Source: Halomonas elongata
Lineage (GTDB): Bacteria; Pseudomonadota; Gammaproteobacteria; Pseudomonadales; Halomonadaceae
Reading direction: 5' to 3'
DNA length: 64,000 nucleotides
NCBI RefSeq assembly: GCF_029081005.1
Contig: NZ_JAJQTQ010000004.1
Location: 1-64,000 of the forward strand
Below, one piece after another: positions 26,162-35,374 of the stretch. The notes beneath the pieces were generated by a model. That model worked only from the letters and a program-made list of their open reading frames with translations. It did no database searches and was not told the DNA's origin. The first letter of the stretch is position 1; each line of letters starts with the position of its first letter. Made by a program: the position numbers and the translations under genes.

Positions 26162-27193
26162 ATGACTAGTGCATCCTCCGTCGATACCGCCGTCCAGGAC
26201 TATCTGGACAGCGGCCTGCGTTCCCTCTGGTATCCCGTCGCCGCCAGCTGGGAGGTCGGCAGCAACCCCGTCGGCATCACCCGGTTGGGCGAGAACCTGG
26301 TGCTGTGGCGCGGCTTCGACGGCACCCTGCATGCCGTCGAGGACCGCTGCCCCCACCGCGGCGCCCGCCTGTCCAAGGGCTGGAACCTGGGCGATCGCCT
26401 GGCCTGCTGGTATCACGGCGTCGAAGTCAACGGCGAGGGCGAGGTCTGCGACGTGCCGGCGATCAGCAACAGCCCGCTGGTCGGCCAGGCCTGCGTGCGT
26501 CGCTATCCGATCCAGGAGGCCCACGGCGCCATCTTCGTCTACTTCGGCACCACTCCGGACGAGGCGCCCGGCGAACTCAAACTGCCGGAACAACTGACCG
26601 ACGGCGAGACCTACGGTCATTTCCTGTGCACCGCCACCTGGAAGTGCAACTACCAGTACGCCATCGACAATGTCATGGACCCCATGCACGGCACCTACCT
26701 GCACTCGGACTCCCACTCCATGGCCGAGGGCGACCGCCAGGCCGAGATGGTGCTCGAGCCCACCGAGAGCGGTTTCATCTTCAAGAAGACCGGCCAGACC
26801 GGCGTCAACTTCGACTGGGTGGAGTTCGGCAACACCAACGCCCTCTGGCTGCGCCTGTCGATTCCCTACCAGCAGCGCTTCGGCCCGGGCGGGCCCTTCT
26901 GGATCGTCGGCATGGCGGTGCCCGAGGACAAGGAGCACACCCGGGTGTTCTTCTGGCGGGTGCGCAAGGTGGACGGCTGGCAGCGCCAGGTGTGGCGCTT
27001 CTTCTACCGCACCAAGCTCGAGCAGCTGCACTGGGACGTGCTGGAGCAGGATCGCATCATCCTCGAGAACCTGGCCCCGGACGCCCGCCTGCACGAGAAT
27101 CTCTACCAGCACGACGTGGGCCTCTCGCGGCTGCGTCGGGTGATGCTGAAGACGGCCAAGAAGCAGCTGGCCGAGCGCCAGCAGGCGGCCTGA
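26162..27193 (+). CDS. Aromatic ring-hydroxylating oxygenase, alpha subunit
   Basis: A 343-residue terminal oxygenase. The N-terminal Rieske domain has C63-x-H65 and C82-x-x-H85 (CPHRGARL, CWYHG). The catalytic domain has the mononuclear iron set with H176 and H181 in NVMDPMHGTYLH, and a downstream EQDRIILEN segment probably containing the third ligand region. The length and motif set resemble the phthalate/vanillate group of single-subunit oxygenases, but here it is combined with a separate ferredoxin and a glutathione-reductase-type reductase. Substrate unknown; an aromatic or heteroaromatic acid is the best guess. The upstream gap is 53 bases with a GAGGTC before the ATG. Confidence 0.92.
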   Translation: MTSASSVDTAVQDYLDSGLRSLWYPVAASWEVGSNPVGITRLGENLVLWRGFDGTLHAVEDRCPHRGARLSKGWNLGDRLACWYHGVEVNGEGEVCDVPAISNSPLVGQACVRRYPIQEAHGAIFVYFGTTPDEAPGELKLPEQLTDGETYGHFLCTATWKCNYQYAIDNVMDPMHGTYLHSDSHSMAEGDRQAEMVLEPTESGFIFKKTGQTGVNFDWVEFGNTNALWLRLSIPYQQRFGPGGPFWIVGMAVPEDKEHTRVFFWRVRKVDGWQRQVWRFFYRTKLEQLHWDVLEQDRIILENLAPDARLHENLYQHDVGLSRLRRVMLKTAKKQLAERQQAA

Positions 27194-27194
27194 C

Positions 27195-27950
27195 ATGACC
27201 CAGATGCTCAACGGCAAGCGCATCCTGGTGACCGGGGCCGCCCGTGGCCTGGGTCGCAGCGTCGCCGAGGCCGCCGCCGCCGAGGGCGCGCGGCTGGTGA
27301 TCAGCGACATCCTCGAGGCCGAGCTGGAAGCGACCGCTGCGGCACTGCGCGAGCGCGGCGCCGAGGTCGAGGCGCGAGTCATCGACCAGGCCGATCCCGC
27401 TTCCATCGAGGCGGGCATGGCCCGGGTCGCCGAGGGCGGAAGTCTGGATGGCCTGGTCAACAACGCGGCCATCGCCACCGGCGTCGGCGGCGAGACCCTG
27501 ATGGACTACGACATGGCCCTGTGGGACCGGGTGATGGCGGTCAACGTGCGCGGCACCTGGCTGATGACCCGGGCCGCCGTGCCGCTGCTCGAGGGCGATG
27601 GCGGCGGCCGGGTGGTCAACCTGGCCTCGGACACCGCCCTGTGGGGAGCCCCCAGGCTGATGGCCTACGTCGCCAGCAAGGGTGCGGTGATCTCCATGAC
27701 CCGCTCCATGGCCCGCGAGCTCGGCGAGCGTGGCATCGGCGTCAACGCCGTAGCCCCGGGGCTGACCCACTGCGAGGCCACCGAGTATGTCCCCCGGGAG
27801 CGCTACGACTTCTATGCCCAGGGCCGAGCCCTGAAACGCGAACAGCAGCCCGACGACGTGGACGGCACCATCCTCTACCTGCTGTCGGACTGGTCGACCT
27901 TCGTCACCGGGCAGGTGATTCCGGTCAATGGCGGTTTCGTCTTCAACTGA
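27195..27950 (+). CDS. SDR dehydrogenase of the Rieske operon (cis-diol dehydrogenase candidate)
   Basis: A 251-residue short-chain dehydrogenase. It has the cofactor motif TGAARGLG (residues 13-20), NNAA at 89-92, catalytic S145, Y158 and K162 (YVASK), and a C-terminal QVIPVNGGFVFN typical of classical SDRs. Its start lies one base after the stop of the oxygenase gene. In ring-hydroxylating pathways this place is usually taken by the enzyme that re-aromatises the cis-dihydrodiol, which is the most likely role here. An alternative is oxidation of a hydroxylated side chain. Confidence 0.88.
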   Translation: MTQMLNGKRILVTGAARGLGRSVAEAAAAEGARLVISDILEAELEATAAALRERGAEVEARVIDQADPASIEAGMARVAEGGSLDGLVNNAAIATGVGGETLMDYDMALWDRVMAVNVRGTWLMTRAAVPLLEGDGGGRVVNLASDTALWGAPRLMAYVASKGAVISMTRSMARELGERGIGVNAVAPGLTHCEATEYVPRERYDFYAQGRALKREQQPDDVDGTILYLLSDWSTFVTGQVIPVNGGFVFN

Positions 27951-27960
27951 GGTGGTGCAC

Positions 27961-29166
27961 ATGGCAAGCGATATCCAGCACATCGTGGTGATCGGTGGCG
28001 GCCAGGCCGGCGGCTATGCCTGCAAGGCGCTGCGCGGCGAGGGCTTCGAGGGCCGCCTGACCGTGGTCGCCGACGAGCCCCACGACTTCTACGAACGGCC
28101 GCCGCTGTCCAAGGGCGTGGTCACCGACAGCGAACCACTGCCACGGCTGTTCCCGGCGGACAGCCTGGCGGCCCTCGACATCGACTGGCGGCGCCCGCGT
28201 CGGGCCGTCGAGATCGACCGCGCGGCCGACGAAGTGGTGCTCGACGACGGCGAACGGCTGCCCTACGATCGCCTGTTGATCGCCACCGGCAGCCGGCCGA
28301 GGCTGCCGGTGGCCGACTGGGCGGAGATCGCCAACGTCATGACCCTGCGCACCTGGGACGATGCCGCCCGGCTCAAGGCCAAGCTCGAGCAGAGCCGCCG
28401 GATCGGCATCATCGGCGGCGGCTGGATCGGCCTCGAGGTGGCCTCCAGTGCCCGGAAGCTGGGCGTCGAGGTGGATGTCTTCGAGCGGGCCCCGGCGCTG
28501 TGCGGTCGCAGCGTGGGACCCGAGGTGGCCGAGGCGATCCGCGAGCTCCACGAGCGTCATGGCGTCGGCCTCGCGCTCGACCGTCAGGACATCGCGCTGA
28601 GCGAGGAGGGCGACGGCCGGGTGAGCGTCGTGGCCGACGGCGAGTCCCGCGAGCCCTACGACCTGGTGGTGGTGGGCGCGGGCGTCGAGATCAACCTGGA
28701 ACTGGCTCGTGAGGCGGGGCTCGCGACCGAGCAGGGCATCGTCATCGACGCCGCCGGGCACACCTCGGATCCGCGGATCTTCGCCGCCGGCGATGTGGCC
28801 CAGCATCCCCACCTGGGACTCTGCCTGCAGTCCTGGGCCTACGCCCAGAATCAGGCTCGGGTGGTGGCCGACGCCATGCTCGGCAAGGCGGCCCACTACG
28901 ACGAGCCGGCCTGGCTGTGGTCGGATCAGCACGGCGTCAACATCCAGATCCTCGGCGTGCCGAGCGGCGAGCTGCATTGCGTGGTGCGTCGCGATCCCCA
29001 GGGGCCGGTGTTCTTCTATCTGGATGGCGAGCAGCGGCTGGTACAGATGGTCGCCTTCGACCAGCCGCGTGCCATCAAGCTCGGCAAGCGCTGGTTGGCC
29101 GCCGAGCGGGTCCTCGACCCGGACGCCCTGGGGGATCCCGAATACAACCTGATGCAGCTGCGCTGA
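27961..29166 (+). CDS. FAD-dependent ferredoxin reductase
   Basis: A 401-residue flavoprotein of the BphA4/HcaD/rubredoxin-reductase type. It shows an FAD motif VVIGGGQAGGYACKAL near the N-terminus, an NAD motif IGIIGGGWIGLEVA at about 150, and the FAD-site IFAAGDVAQHP at about 275. A reductase C-terminal domain follows. GAGGTGG precedes the ATG at 27961. As last gene of the operon it should pass NADH electrons to the Rieske ferredoxin. Confidence 0.9.
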   Translation: MASDIQHIVVIGGGQAGGYACKALRGEGFEGRLTVVADEPHDFYERPPLSKGVVTDSEPLPRLFPADSLAALDIDWRRPRRAVEIDRAADEVVLDDGERLPYDRLLIATGSRPRLPVADWAEIANVMTLRTWDDAARLKAKLEQSRRIGIIGGGWIGLEVASSARKLGVEVDVFERAPALCGRSVGPEVAEAIRELHERHGVGLALDRQDIALSEEGDGRVSVVADGESREPYDLVVVGAGVEINLELAREAGLATEQGIVIDAAGHTSDPRIFAAGDVAQHPHLGLCLQSWAYAQNQARVVADAMLGKAAHYDEPAWLWSDQHGVNIQILGVPSGELHCVVRRDPQGPVFFYLDGEQRLVQMVAFDQPRAIKLGKRWLAAERVLDPDALGDPEYNLMQLR

Positions 29167-29407
29167 GCCTGGCCCGGCGCCGCGTGCCAGGGTCACGAGT
29201 TGCCCGATTCCACCACCCCGGCCTCTGATCCCGGTACTGCTCTGTTGCCCTCCGTCTTCCCCGGCGACATGTTCGTCGACGTCATGGGGGCCGGCGTGCC
29301 CCTTCCCTTGCTCATCATTACCGGGCTGTACCCCTGCCGGCGCTCCGCCGGTATGCCTGACCATGTTCCAGCAGGGTGTCGAGCCTGCTTCGTGTCGAAA
29401 CCGCCGT

Positions 29408-29436
29408 TTGACAACGGAGGTAGGGCGACTTATCTT
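29408..29436 (+). promoter_or_regulatory. Sigma70 promoter of the flavin hydroxylase/TRAP operon
   Basis: TTGACA (29408-29413), 17-base spacer, TATCTT (29431-29436). The ten bases TTGACAACGG are identical to those at the iclR promoter. The rest of the 342-base gap before the hydroxylase gene (29167-29400) shows no gene, only a short CCTGGC/GCCAGG hairpin just after the reductase stop. Confidence 0.75.
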
Positions 29437-29443
29437 CACGTTA

Positions 29444-29473
29444 ATCAAATAATAAACAAAGTTTCAAATATGA
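29444..29473 (+). promoter_or_regulatory. Downstream 30-base operator element, copy 2 (hydroxylase/TRAP operon)
   Basis: Identical at 26 of 30 positions to the element at 35375-35404 and placed 7 bases after the -10 box. Around the central AAA, the arms TCAAATAATAAAC and GTTTCAAATATGA agree as an inverted repeat at 9 of 13 positions, ending in AAAC/GTTT. This is the shape expected of an IclR-type operator. Confidence 0.7.
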
Positions 29474-29508
29474 GTTATCAGTCCGCATTCGTGGATAGGA
29501 ACAAGAAC

Positions 29509-30636
29509 ATGACAAATCTGAAGATCGGAATATGTGGTGGTGGTATCGGTGGGCTTTGTGCGGCGCTGGCGCTACGCCAGCAGGGCCATGAGGCTGTCGT
29601 CTTCGAACGCGCCAAGCAGTTCCTGCGCATCGGTGCCGACGTGAATCTCACGCCCAATGCCGTGCGCGCCCTGGATCGCTTGGGCGTCGGCGAAATCCTG
29701 CGCGAGACGGCGGCGCGTCCGACCCATCGCATCAGTCGTACCTGGGACACCGGCGAGGAAACCTCGCGTCTGCCCATGAGCGAGGCCGCCGAGCAGCGTT
29801 ATGGCGCTCCGCAGCTGACGATCCACCGTGGTGATCTGCTCCGGGCCCTCGAGGAAGCGCTCCCGAAGGAGAGCATCCGGCTGGGCAAGCAGGCCGAGCG
29901 TATCGAGCACGGCAAGCCGATGCGTATTCACTTCGCCGATGGCAGCCATGATGACGTCGACCTGGTGATCGGCGGCGATGGTATCCATTCGGCCGTGCGT
30001 CGTGAGCTGTTCGGCGAGGATCAGCCCGAGTTCACCGGTCTGGTGTCCTATCGGGCCGTGGTACCACGTACCGCGGTGCCCGAGGTCGAGAACCTGGATG
30101 CGTTCACCAAGTGGTGGGGGCCGACGCCCGACATCCAGGTGGTGGTCTTCCCCTTGACGCGTGGCGAGGAGGTCTTCGTCTTCGCGACCACCCCTCAGGA
30201 CGACTGGCGCGATGAATCCTGGACACTGCCCGGCGACGTCGAGGAGTTGAGGGGGGTCTACAAGGATTTCCATCCCGATGTCCGAGCCTTGCTGGCGGCC
30301 TGTGACAGCGTGACCAAATCGGCTCTTTACGTGCGCGAACCCATGGAGCGCTGGTCCTTGGGCGATGCGACCTTGCTCGGCGATGCCGCCCATCCCATGG
30401 TGCCTTTCATGGCCCAGGGCGCCTGCATGGCCATCGAGGATGCCGTGGTGTTGTCGCGTTGCCTGGAAGGTGCCGGTCGCGATGATCTGCCGGCGGCCCT
30501 GGAGCGCTATGAGCTGGCCAGGAAAGAGCGTACCGCCCAGGTGCAGCGCGGTTCACGTGCCAATGACTGGCTCAAGGGTGAAGGCAATGCCGACTGGGTC
30601 TATGGCTATGATGCCTGGGGCCTGGAACTGCCCTGA
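29509..30636 (+). CDS. FAD-dependent aromatic hydroxylase (NicC/salicylate hydroxylase-like)
   Basis: A 375-residue class A flavoprotein monooxygenase that hydroxylates an aromatic ring with NAD(P)H and O2. It has the GxGxxG motif (IGICGGGIGGLCAAL), the DG motif GGDGIHSAVR and the GD motif LGDAAHPMVPFMAQGACMAIED. The C-terminal ANDWLKGE and DWVYGYDAWG resemble 6-hydroxynicotinate 3-monooxygenase (NicC), so a hydroxylated pyridine or benzoate acid is a possible substrate. The start at 29509 follows AGGA. The frame is open for 300 bases upstream, but that stretch contains the promoter and operator. Confidence 0.85.
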   Translation: MTNLKIGICGGGIGGLCAALALRQQGHEAVVFERAKQFLRIGADVNLTPNAVRALDRLGVGEILRETAARPTHRISRTWDTGEETSRLPMSEAAEQRYGAPQLTIHRGDLLRALEEALPKESIRLGKQAERIEHGKPMRIHFADGSHDDVDLVIGGDGIHSAVRRELFGEDQPEFTGLVSYRAVVPRTAVPEVENLDAFTKWWGPTPDIQVVVFPLTRGEEVFVFATTPQDDWRDESWTLPGDVEELRGVYKDFHPDVRALLAACDSVTKSALYVREPMERWSLGDATLLGDAAHPMVPFMAQGACMAIEDAVVLSRCLEGAGRDDLPAALERYELARKERTAQVQRGSRANDWLKGEGNADWVYGYDAWGLELP

Positions 30637-30694
30637 TGCTACCGGGGCGTTCGATTCATCGAATTCAATAACAACACGCGAGGAAAGACCGACC

Positions 30695-31672
30695 ATGACC
30701 AAGCAGCTCCTGCTCAAGTCCCTGTTGAGCCTGTCCCTGATCGGGGCGACCAGTGTCGTTCAGGCCGAGGAGATAAGACTCAACGCCATCTCCTTCACCC
30801 CCAAGACGGCGGTGGTCTCCCATGGCTTCGAAGAGTTCGTCGCGGCCATCAACGAGAAGTTCGATGGCGAGCTCGAGATCAACTGGCGTGGTGGCCCCGA
30901 GGTGATGCCGCCCTTCCGGCTGGCCGATGCCGTGCGCAACGGTTCCATCGACATGGCGCTGACCAGCCCCAGTTACTATTCAGGACTCGTGCCATCGGCC
31001 ACGGCGTCCAACCTTTCCTTCAAGACCTACGAGGAAATTGCCGAAACCGACTACCTGGAGCGCATGACCCAGGTGCATGCAGAGCGTGGCTTGCATTTCC
31101 TCGGCGAGATTCCGGCCAGTCCGGTGAAGTTCTTCCTGTTCTTCAAGGATGAAGTCGCCGGCATCGATGATCTGGAGGGCAAGCGCATTCGTGTCTTCCC
31201 GACCATCCTGCCGTTCGTGGAATCGCTGGGTGCCGAGCCCCTGGTGATGCCCATGGGCGAGATCTATACCGCCATGGAGCGTGGTGTCATCGATGGCTTC
31301 GCCCAGAGCAATCTTGGCTGGGTCGATCAGTTCAAGGATGTGGTGAACTATTACATCACCCCGCGTTTCTATCGTGCCGGGTTCAATGTGCTGGTCAATC
31401 CCGAGGCCTGGGAAGAGCTTCCCGAGGGGCTGCGCGAACGTGTGCAGGCCTATCTGCGCGAGGAGCTGGCGCCGCAGATCGATCGGAGCTGGGAGGAGAC
31501 GATGGCCACGGCCCAGACACAGATGGAGGATGCCGGGTTCCAGGAGGTCAGGCTGAGCGGGGAAGCCGCCGATGAGTACCTGGATACCGCGATCGAGGCC
31601 GCCTGGCAGCATCTCGCCGAAGATGTCGACCCTGATCTGCACGCCGAGCTCAAGGCCATGCTGGTCGACTGA
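30695..31672 (+). CDS. TRAP transporter substrate-binding protein (DctP-type)
   Basis: A 325-residue periplasmic binding protein with a signal peptide cleaved after VQA (residue 24). The DctP fold is recognisable from EIRLNAISF, the ligand-carboxylate Arg region in LEGKRIRVFPT, and the FAQSNLGW loop. TRAP receptors typically bind organic acids via a conserved Arg, so a carboxylated aromatic or its fragment is a likely ligand. GAGGAAAG precedes the start. It is followed by its two membrane subunits, and it lies directly after the flavin hydroxylase gene. Confidence 0.9.
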   Translation: MTKQLLLKSLLSLSLIGATSVVQAEEIRLNAISFTPKTAVVSHGFEEFVAAINEKFDGELEINWRGGPEVMPPFRLADAVRNGSIDMALTSPSYYSGLVPSATASNLSFKTYEEIAETDYLERMTQVHAERGLHFLGEIPASPVKFFLFFKDEVAGIDDLEGKRIRVFPTILPFVESLGAEPLVMPMGEIYTAMERGVIDGFAQSNLGWVDQFKDVVNYYITPRFYRAGFNVLVNPEAWEELPEGLRERVQAYLREELAPQIDRSWEETMATAQTQMEDAGFQEVRLSGEAADEYLDTAIEAAWQHLAEDVDPDLHAELKAMLVD

Positions 31673-31738
31673 ACGTGACCCGATACCGGTGTCAGTCGTC
31701 GTGGCGCCGGTATTCATCCACCTCCCGGGGCTTTCGCT

Positions 31739-32251
31739 ATGGATGACTCTCTCTCCGTCGAGCATGCGACGTCCAACGCCTTCATGCGTGGCGTCAGCCG
31801 ACTCAACCTGTGGTTGGCCTGGCTCAGTGGCCTGGTGCTGGTGATCGCGACCGGGCTGGTATTCCTGGAGATCCTGTCACGACTGATCTTCGATCGCTCC
31901 CTGGTCTGGGTCGTCGAGCTCAGTGAGTATGCGTTGCTCTACATGACCTTCCTCGGTGCCCCCTACCTGCTCGAAAAGCATCGACATGTGGCCATTGACC
32001 TGGTGACCGATGCCCTGCCGGCGTGGCCGCGGCGTCTGCTGGTCGCGGCACTGAGTGCGCTGGCGGCGGTGGCCTGTGGCTACTGCGCCTGGGTCGGCGG
32101 TGTGGTGACACTCGACCAGCTCGAGCACGGGATGCGCGAGACCACCCTGATGCGACCGCCGAGCTATCTGATCACCCTGGTCTTCCCCCTCGGCATGCTG
32201 CTGCTCGCGATCCAGTTCGTGGCGCAGACGCTCGACAGTTTCAAGCGCTGA
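31739..32251 (+). CDS. TRAP transporter small membrane subunit (DctQ-type)
   Basis: A 170-residue protein with four membrane segments and the family motif RLIFDRSLVWVVELSEYALLY. It would pair with the large subunit encoded at 32299. The ribosome-binding site is weak, only a G-rich stretch, which may keep its expression in step with its neighbours. Part of the P-Q-M TRAP cassette. Confidence 0.9.
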   Translation: MDDSLSVEHATSNAFMRGVSRLNLWLAWLSGLVLVIATGLVFLEILSRLIFDRSLVWVVELSEYALLYMTFLGAPYLLEKHRHVAIDLVTDALPAWPRRLLVAALSALAAVACGYCAWVGGVVTLDQLEHGMRETTLMRPPSYLITLVFPLGMLLLAIQFVAQTLDSFKR

Positions 32252-32298
32252 GCCCCGAGTGGCTCGCGCAAAGACAATAATCTCCCCTGGAGGCTGAT

Positions 32299-33615
32299 AT
32301 GGACTGGTGGCTGACGCTGCTCCTGCTCATGGGACCGCTCCTGCTACTGATGATGCTTGGCATGCCGGTGGCATTCGCCTTCCTGGTCGTCAACCTGGTA
32401 GGCGCCTATGTGCTGCTGGGTGGCATGTCGGGGGTCGAACAGCTGGTGATCAACACCACCGGTGCGCTGACCAGTTTCACGCTGGTGCCCATCGCCATGT
32501 TCATGATCATGGGCGAGGTGATGTTCCGATCGGGTATCGCCAATGATCTGCTGGACACGCTCGACAAGTGGTTCGGCAAGCTTCGCGGTCGCCTGGCCTT
32601 CATGGCCGTGGGCGGCGGGGTGCTGTTCTCCACCCTGACCGGTAACAGCATGGGCTCGATCGCGCTGCTGGGTTCCAGCCTGGTGCCGGAAATGGAGAAA
32701 CGTGGCTACCAGAAACCCATGTCGCTGGGGCCGATCCTCGGTTCCGCCGGCCTGGCGATCATGATTCCGCCGAGTTCACTGGCCGTCGTGCTGGGCGTTG
32801 TGGCTGAATTGCCGATCGGTCGGCTATTGATTGCCATCATCCTGCCCGGCTTGTTGATGGCGGTGCTCTATACCGCCTACATTCTCGGTCGCTGTACCCT
32901 GCAGCCGGAGGTGGCGCCGTCCTTCGACGTCGCACCCACCTCGGTACGGGTCAAGCTCGAGGCCGGGGCGCGCAACATCCTGCCCATCGGCATCATCGTC
33001 TTCGCCGTGGTCGGCGTGATCTTCCTGGGCCTGGCTACACCCACCGAGGCGGCCGCCTCGGGCGCCGTGGCGACGGTGCTGCTGGCACTGTTCAAGCGTC
33101 GTCTGAGCTTCGATATCTTCAAGAGCTCGATGTTCGAGAGTGCTGCCATCTCGGTGATGGTACTGCTGATCGTCGCCGGTGCCATCGCCTTCACCCAGTT
33201 GCTGTCCTTCACCGGGGCGACCTTCGGCCTGATGGATGCCGTGCTCGGGTTGCCCTTCGACGACAAGACCATCGTGCTGGCCATGGTGCTGACCATCGTG
33301 GTGCTCGGCATGTTCATGGGGCCATTGCCGATCATGATGATTACCCTGCCGATCTTCGTGCCGGTGGTGGAGCAGTTCGGCTTCGATCCCCTCTGGTTTT
33401 CCGTGCTCTTCCTGATCGCCATCGAGACCGGCTCCACCTCACCGCCGCTGGGTGCCGCATTGTTCGTGATGAAGGCCGTGGCGCCCGAGGGAACCCGCAT
33501 GGGCAGCATCTACAAGTCGGCGTTGCCCTTTCTGGTCTGTGACTTCCTGGCCATCGGTATCGTTTTCGCCTTTCCCGAGATCGTCACCTGGCCGGTTGGC
33601 CTGATGTTCGACTGA
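32299..33615 (+). CDS. TRAP transporter large permease subunit (DctM-type)
   Basis: A 438-residue, roughly 12-helix secondary transporter of the IT superfamily, driven by Na+ in most TRAP systems. Motifs such as GNSMGSIALLGSSLVPEM, ATPTEAAASGA and ETGSTSPPLGAALFVMK match the large TRAP subunit. TGGAGG precedes the ATG. With the subunits at 30695 and 31739 it forms a complete import system inside the catabolic island. Confidence 0.92.
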   Translation: MDWWLTLLLLMGPLLLLMMLGMPVAFAFLVVNLVGAYVLLGGMSGVEQLVINTTGALTSFTLVPIAMFMIMGEVMFRSGIANDLLDTLDKWFGKLRGRLAFMAVGGGVLFSTLTGNSMGSIALLGSSLVPEMEKRGYQKPMSLGPILGSAGLAIMIPPSSLAVVLGVVAELPIGRLLIAIILPGLLMAVLYTAYILGRCTLQPEVAPSFDVAPTSVRVKLEAGARNILPIGIIVFAVVGVIFLGLATPTEAAASGAVATVLLALFKRRLSFDIFKSSMFESAAISVMVLLIVAGAIAFTQLLSFTGATFGLMDAVLGLPFDDKTIVLAMVLTIVVLGMFMGPLPIMMITLPIFVPVVEQFGFDPLWFSVLFLIAIETGSTSPPLGAALFVMKAVAPEGTRMGSIYKSALPFLVCDFLAIGIVFAFPEIVTWPVGLMFD

Positions 33616-33662
33616 ATCGATGCCCGGTGGGCGACGCCGGACATATGTCTGAGGAAGCTATC

Positions 33663-35237
33663 ATGCGACGTCCCAACTTCGTCATCTTCGTCACCGACCA
33701 GCAGCGTGCCGAGCACCTGGGCTGCTATGGCGATCCGACCGTGCGGACGCCTAACCTGGATGGCCTGGCCGCCGACGGTGTGTGCTTCGAACGTTTCCAT
33801 GTCGCTACACCAATCTGTCAGCCCAATCGGGCCTGCCTGGTCACCGGGCAGCAACCGTCGGTCAATGGCGTGCGTCAGAACGGGATTCCGCTGGATCTGG
33901 ACAGCGTCACCTTTGCCGATGTGTTGCGCGATGCCGGCTATAACACCGGTTATATCGGCAAGGCCCACTTTCAGAACGTCACCGACATTCCGGCGCCCGA
34001 GCGGCGCCAGGGAGGGCAGGGGGAGACCCTGCCCGACGAGCTCGGTCATAGTCTGCGTCGACAGCGCACGGGCGATGCCTATCGTTGGGAAGTGCGTCGA
34101 CGCTGGGCTGACCGTCCCGATCTGGAACTGCCGACGCCTTATTACGGCTTCGATCATGTGCGCCTGTGCATCGGCCACGGCGACCAGGTGGAGGGGCACT
34201 ATACCGCCTGGCTGCGCGAGCGCCATGCCGACCCGGATGCGCTGCGCGGCCCGGCCAACGCCCTGCCCGACGAGCGCGTCACGGCGCCACAATGCTGGCG
34301 CACGGCACTGCCGGAGGCCGACTACCCGACTCGCTACGTCGCCGAGCAGGCGTGTGATTTCCTGGGAGAGCAGGATGGCGAGACGCCCTTCGTGCTCGTG
34401 GTGTCCTTTCCCGACCCTCATCATCCCTTCACGCCGCCGGGGCGTTACTGGTCCATGTACGACCCCGATGACGTCGTGTTGCCCCCTAACGCCGACGAGT
34501 CCGTCGATGGTATCCCGGGTCTGCCCGCCTCGGCGCTGACGGCCTACCGCTGGGGGGAGGTCGAGCCGGAAAGTCATTGGCCGCTGACGTTATCCGAGCG
34601 TCAGATCCGCGAAATCATCGCCCTCAACTACGGCAGTATCAGCATGATCGATGATGCCGTGGGTGAGGTGATGGGGCGTCTCGAGGCCCTGGGGTTGAAC
34701 GAGGATACCGTAGTGGCCTTCACGTCCGACCATGGCGATTACATGGGGGATCACGGCACCGTGCTCAAGCTCGGCCTGCACTTTCAGAGTGTCGTGCGCG
34801 TGCCCTTGATCTGGCGTGATCCCCGAACCGTCGAGTCGAGGGGGAGCAGGTCCTCTCGGCTGGGCAGTGCCATCGATCTGGCCCCGACCCTGCTGCAGCG
34901 AGCCGGACTGCGCATCCCGGTCGGCATGCAGGGGCGCGATCTCTTCGGTGAGGCGCCGGCTGCCCCGGTGCTCATCGAGGATGCCGGTATCGAGGTGTTT
35001 CGTGATGGAGATGCCGGCAGTGGCATCTCCACGCTGGTGACGGATGGCTGGCGACTCAGCCTCTTCGAGGGCGAGGCGGGCGGAGAGCTCTACGACCTGG
35101 CCGAGGACCCGCATGAGACGCGCAACCTCTGGACGGATCCGGGCTGTCAGGCGCAGAAGGCATTACTGCTCGAGTGCCTGGCACGACGCATGGCTGAGCT
35201 TCGAGACAAGCGACTCTCGGCATCGGCCAGAGCCTGA
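33663..35237 (+). CDS. Type I sulfatase / phosphonate monoester hydrolase family enzyme
   Basis: A 524-residue alkaline-phosphatase-superfamily hydrolase. The formylglycine motif is C52-Q-P-N-R56 (C-x-P-x-R), so Cys must be matured by a formylglycine-generating enzyme, which is not encoded in this window. The metal-binding FVTDQQR and the FTSDHGDYMGDHG segments are intact. There is no signal peptide, so it acts in the cytosol. The start at 33663 is set by GAGGAAG; ATG at 33645 is an alternative. It follows the TRAP cassette by 47 bases, which suggests that the imported compound may be a sulfate ester, or that an ester is a pathway side-substrate. Confidence 0.85.
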   Translation: MRRPNFVIFVTDQQRAEHLGCYGDPTVRTPNLDGLAADGVCFERFHVATPICQPNRACLVTGQQPSVNGVRQNGIPLDLDSVTFADVLRDAGYNTGYIGKAHFQNVTDIPAPERRQGGQGETLPDELGHSLRRQRTGDAYRWEVRRRWADRPDLELPTPYYGFDHVRLCIGHGDQVEGHYTAWLRERHADPDALRGPANALPDERVTAPQCWRTALPEADYPTRYVAEQACDFLGEQDGETPFVLVVSFPDPHHPFTPPGRYWSMYDPDDVVLPPNADESVDGIPGLPASALTAYRWGEVEPESHWPLTLSERQIREIIALNYGSISMIDDAVGEVMGRLEALGLNEDTVVAFTSDHGDYMGDHGTVLKLGLHFQSVVRVPLIWRDPRTVESRGSRSSRLGSAIDLAPTLLQRAGLRIPVGMQGRDLFGEAPAAPVLIEDAGIEVFRDGDAGSGISTLVTDGWRLSLFEGEAGGELYDLAEDPHETRNLWTDPGCQAQKALLLECLARRMAELRDKRLSASARA

Positions 35238-35337
35238 TGGGATCACGGGAGAACCGACCCGTGACCGGGCCCTTGCCTTCTGCAAAATCTCTTTAATTTC
35301 ATGCGGTTACAGTTATTCCGGCGAAGATGAACACACC

Positions 35338-35366
35338 TTGACAACGGGGCTTTAGAAGGCTATTTT
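35338..35366 (+). promoter_or_regulatory. Sigma70 promoter of iclR-type gene
   Basis: TTGACA (35338-35343), 17-base spacer, TATTTT (35361-35366). TTGACAACGG is shared with the 29408 promoter. It lies in a 306-base gap after the sulfatase gene that otherwise holds A/T-rich sequence and no gene. Confidence 0.7.
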
Positions 35367-35374
35367 TAGGTTGT

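Noticed and set aside
29200-29508. N-terminal extension of the flavin hydroxylase frame
   Set aside because: The stretch contains the promoter and dyad element, and family members begin at the flavin-binding motif as from 29509.
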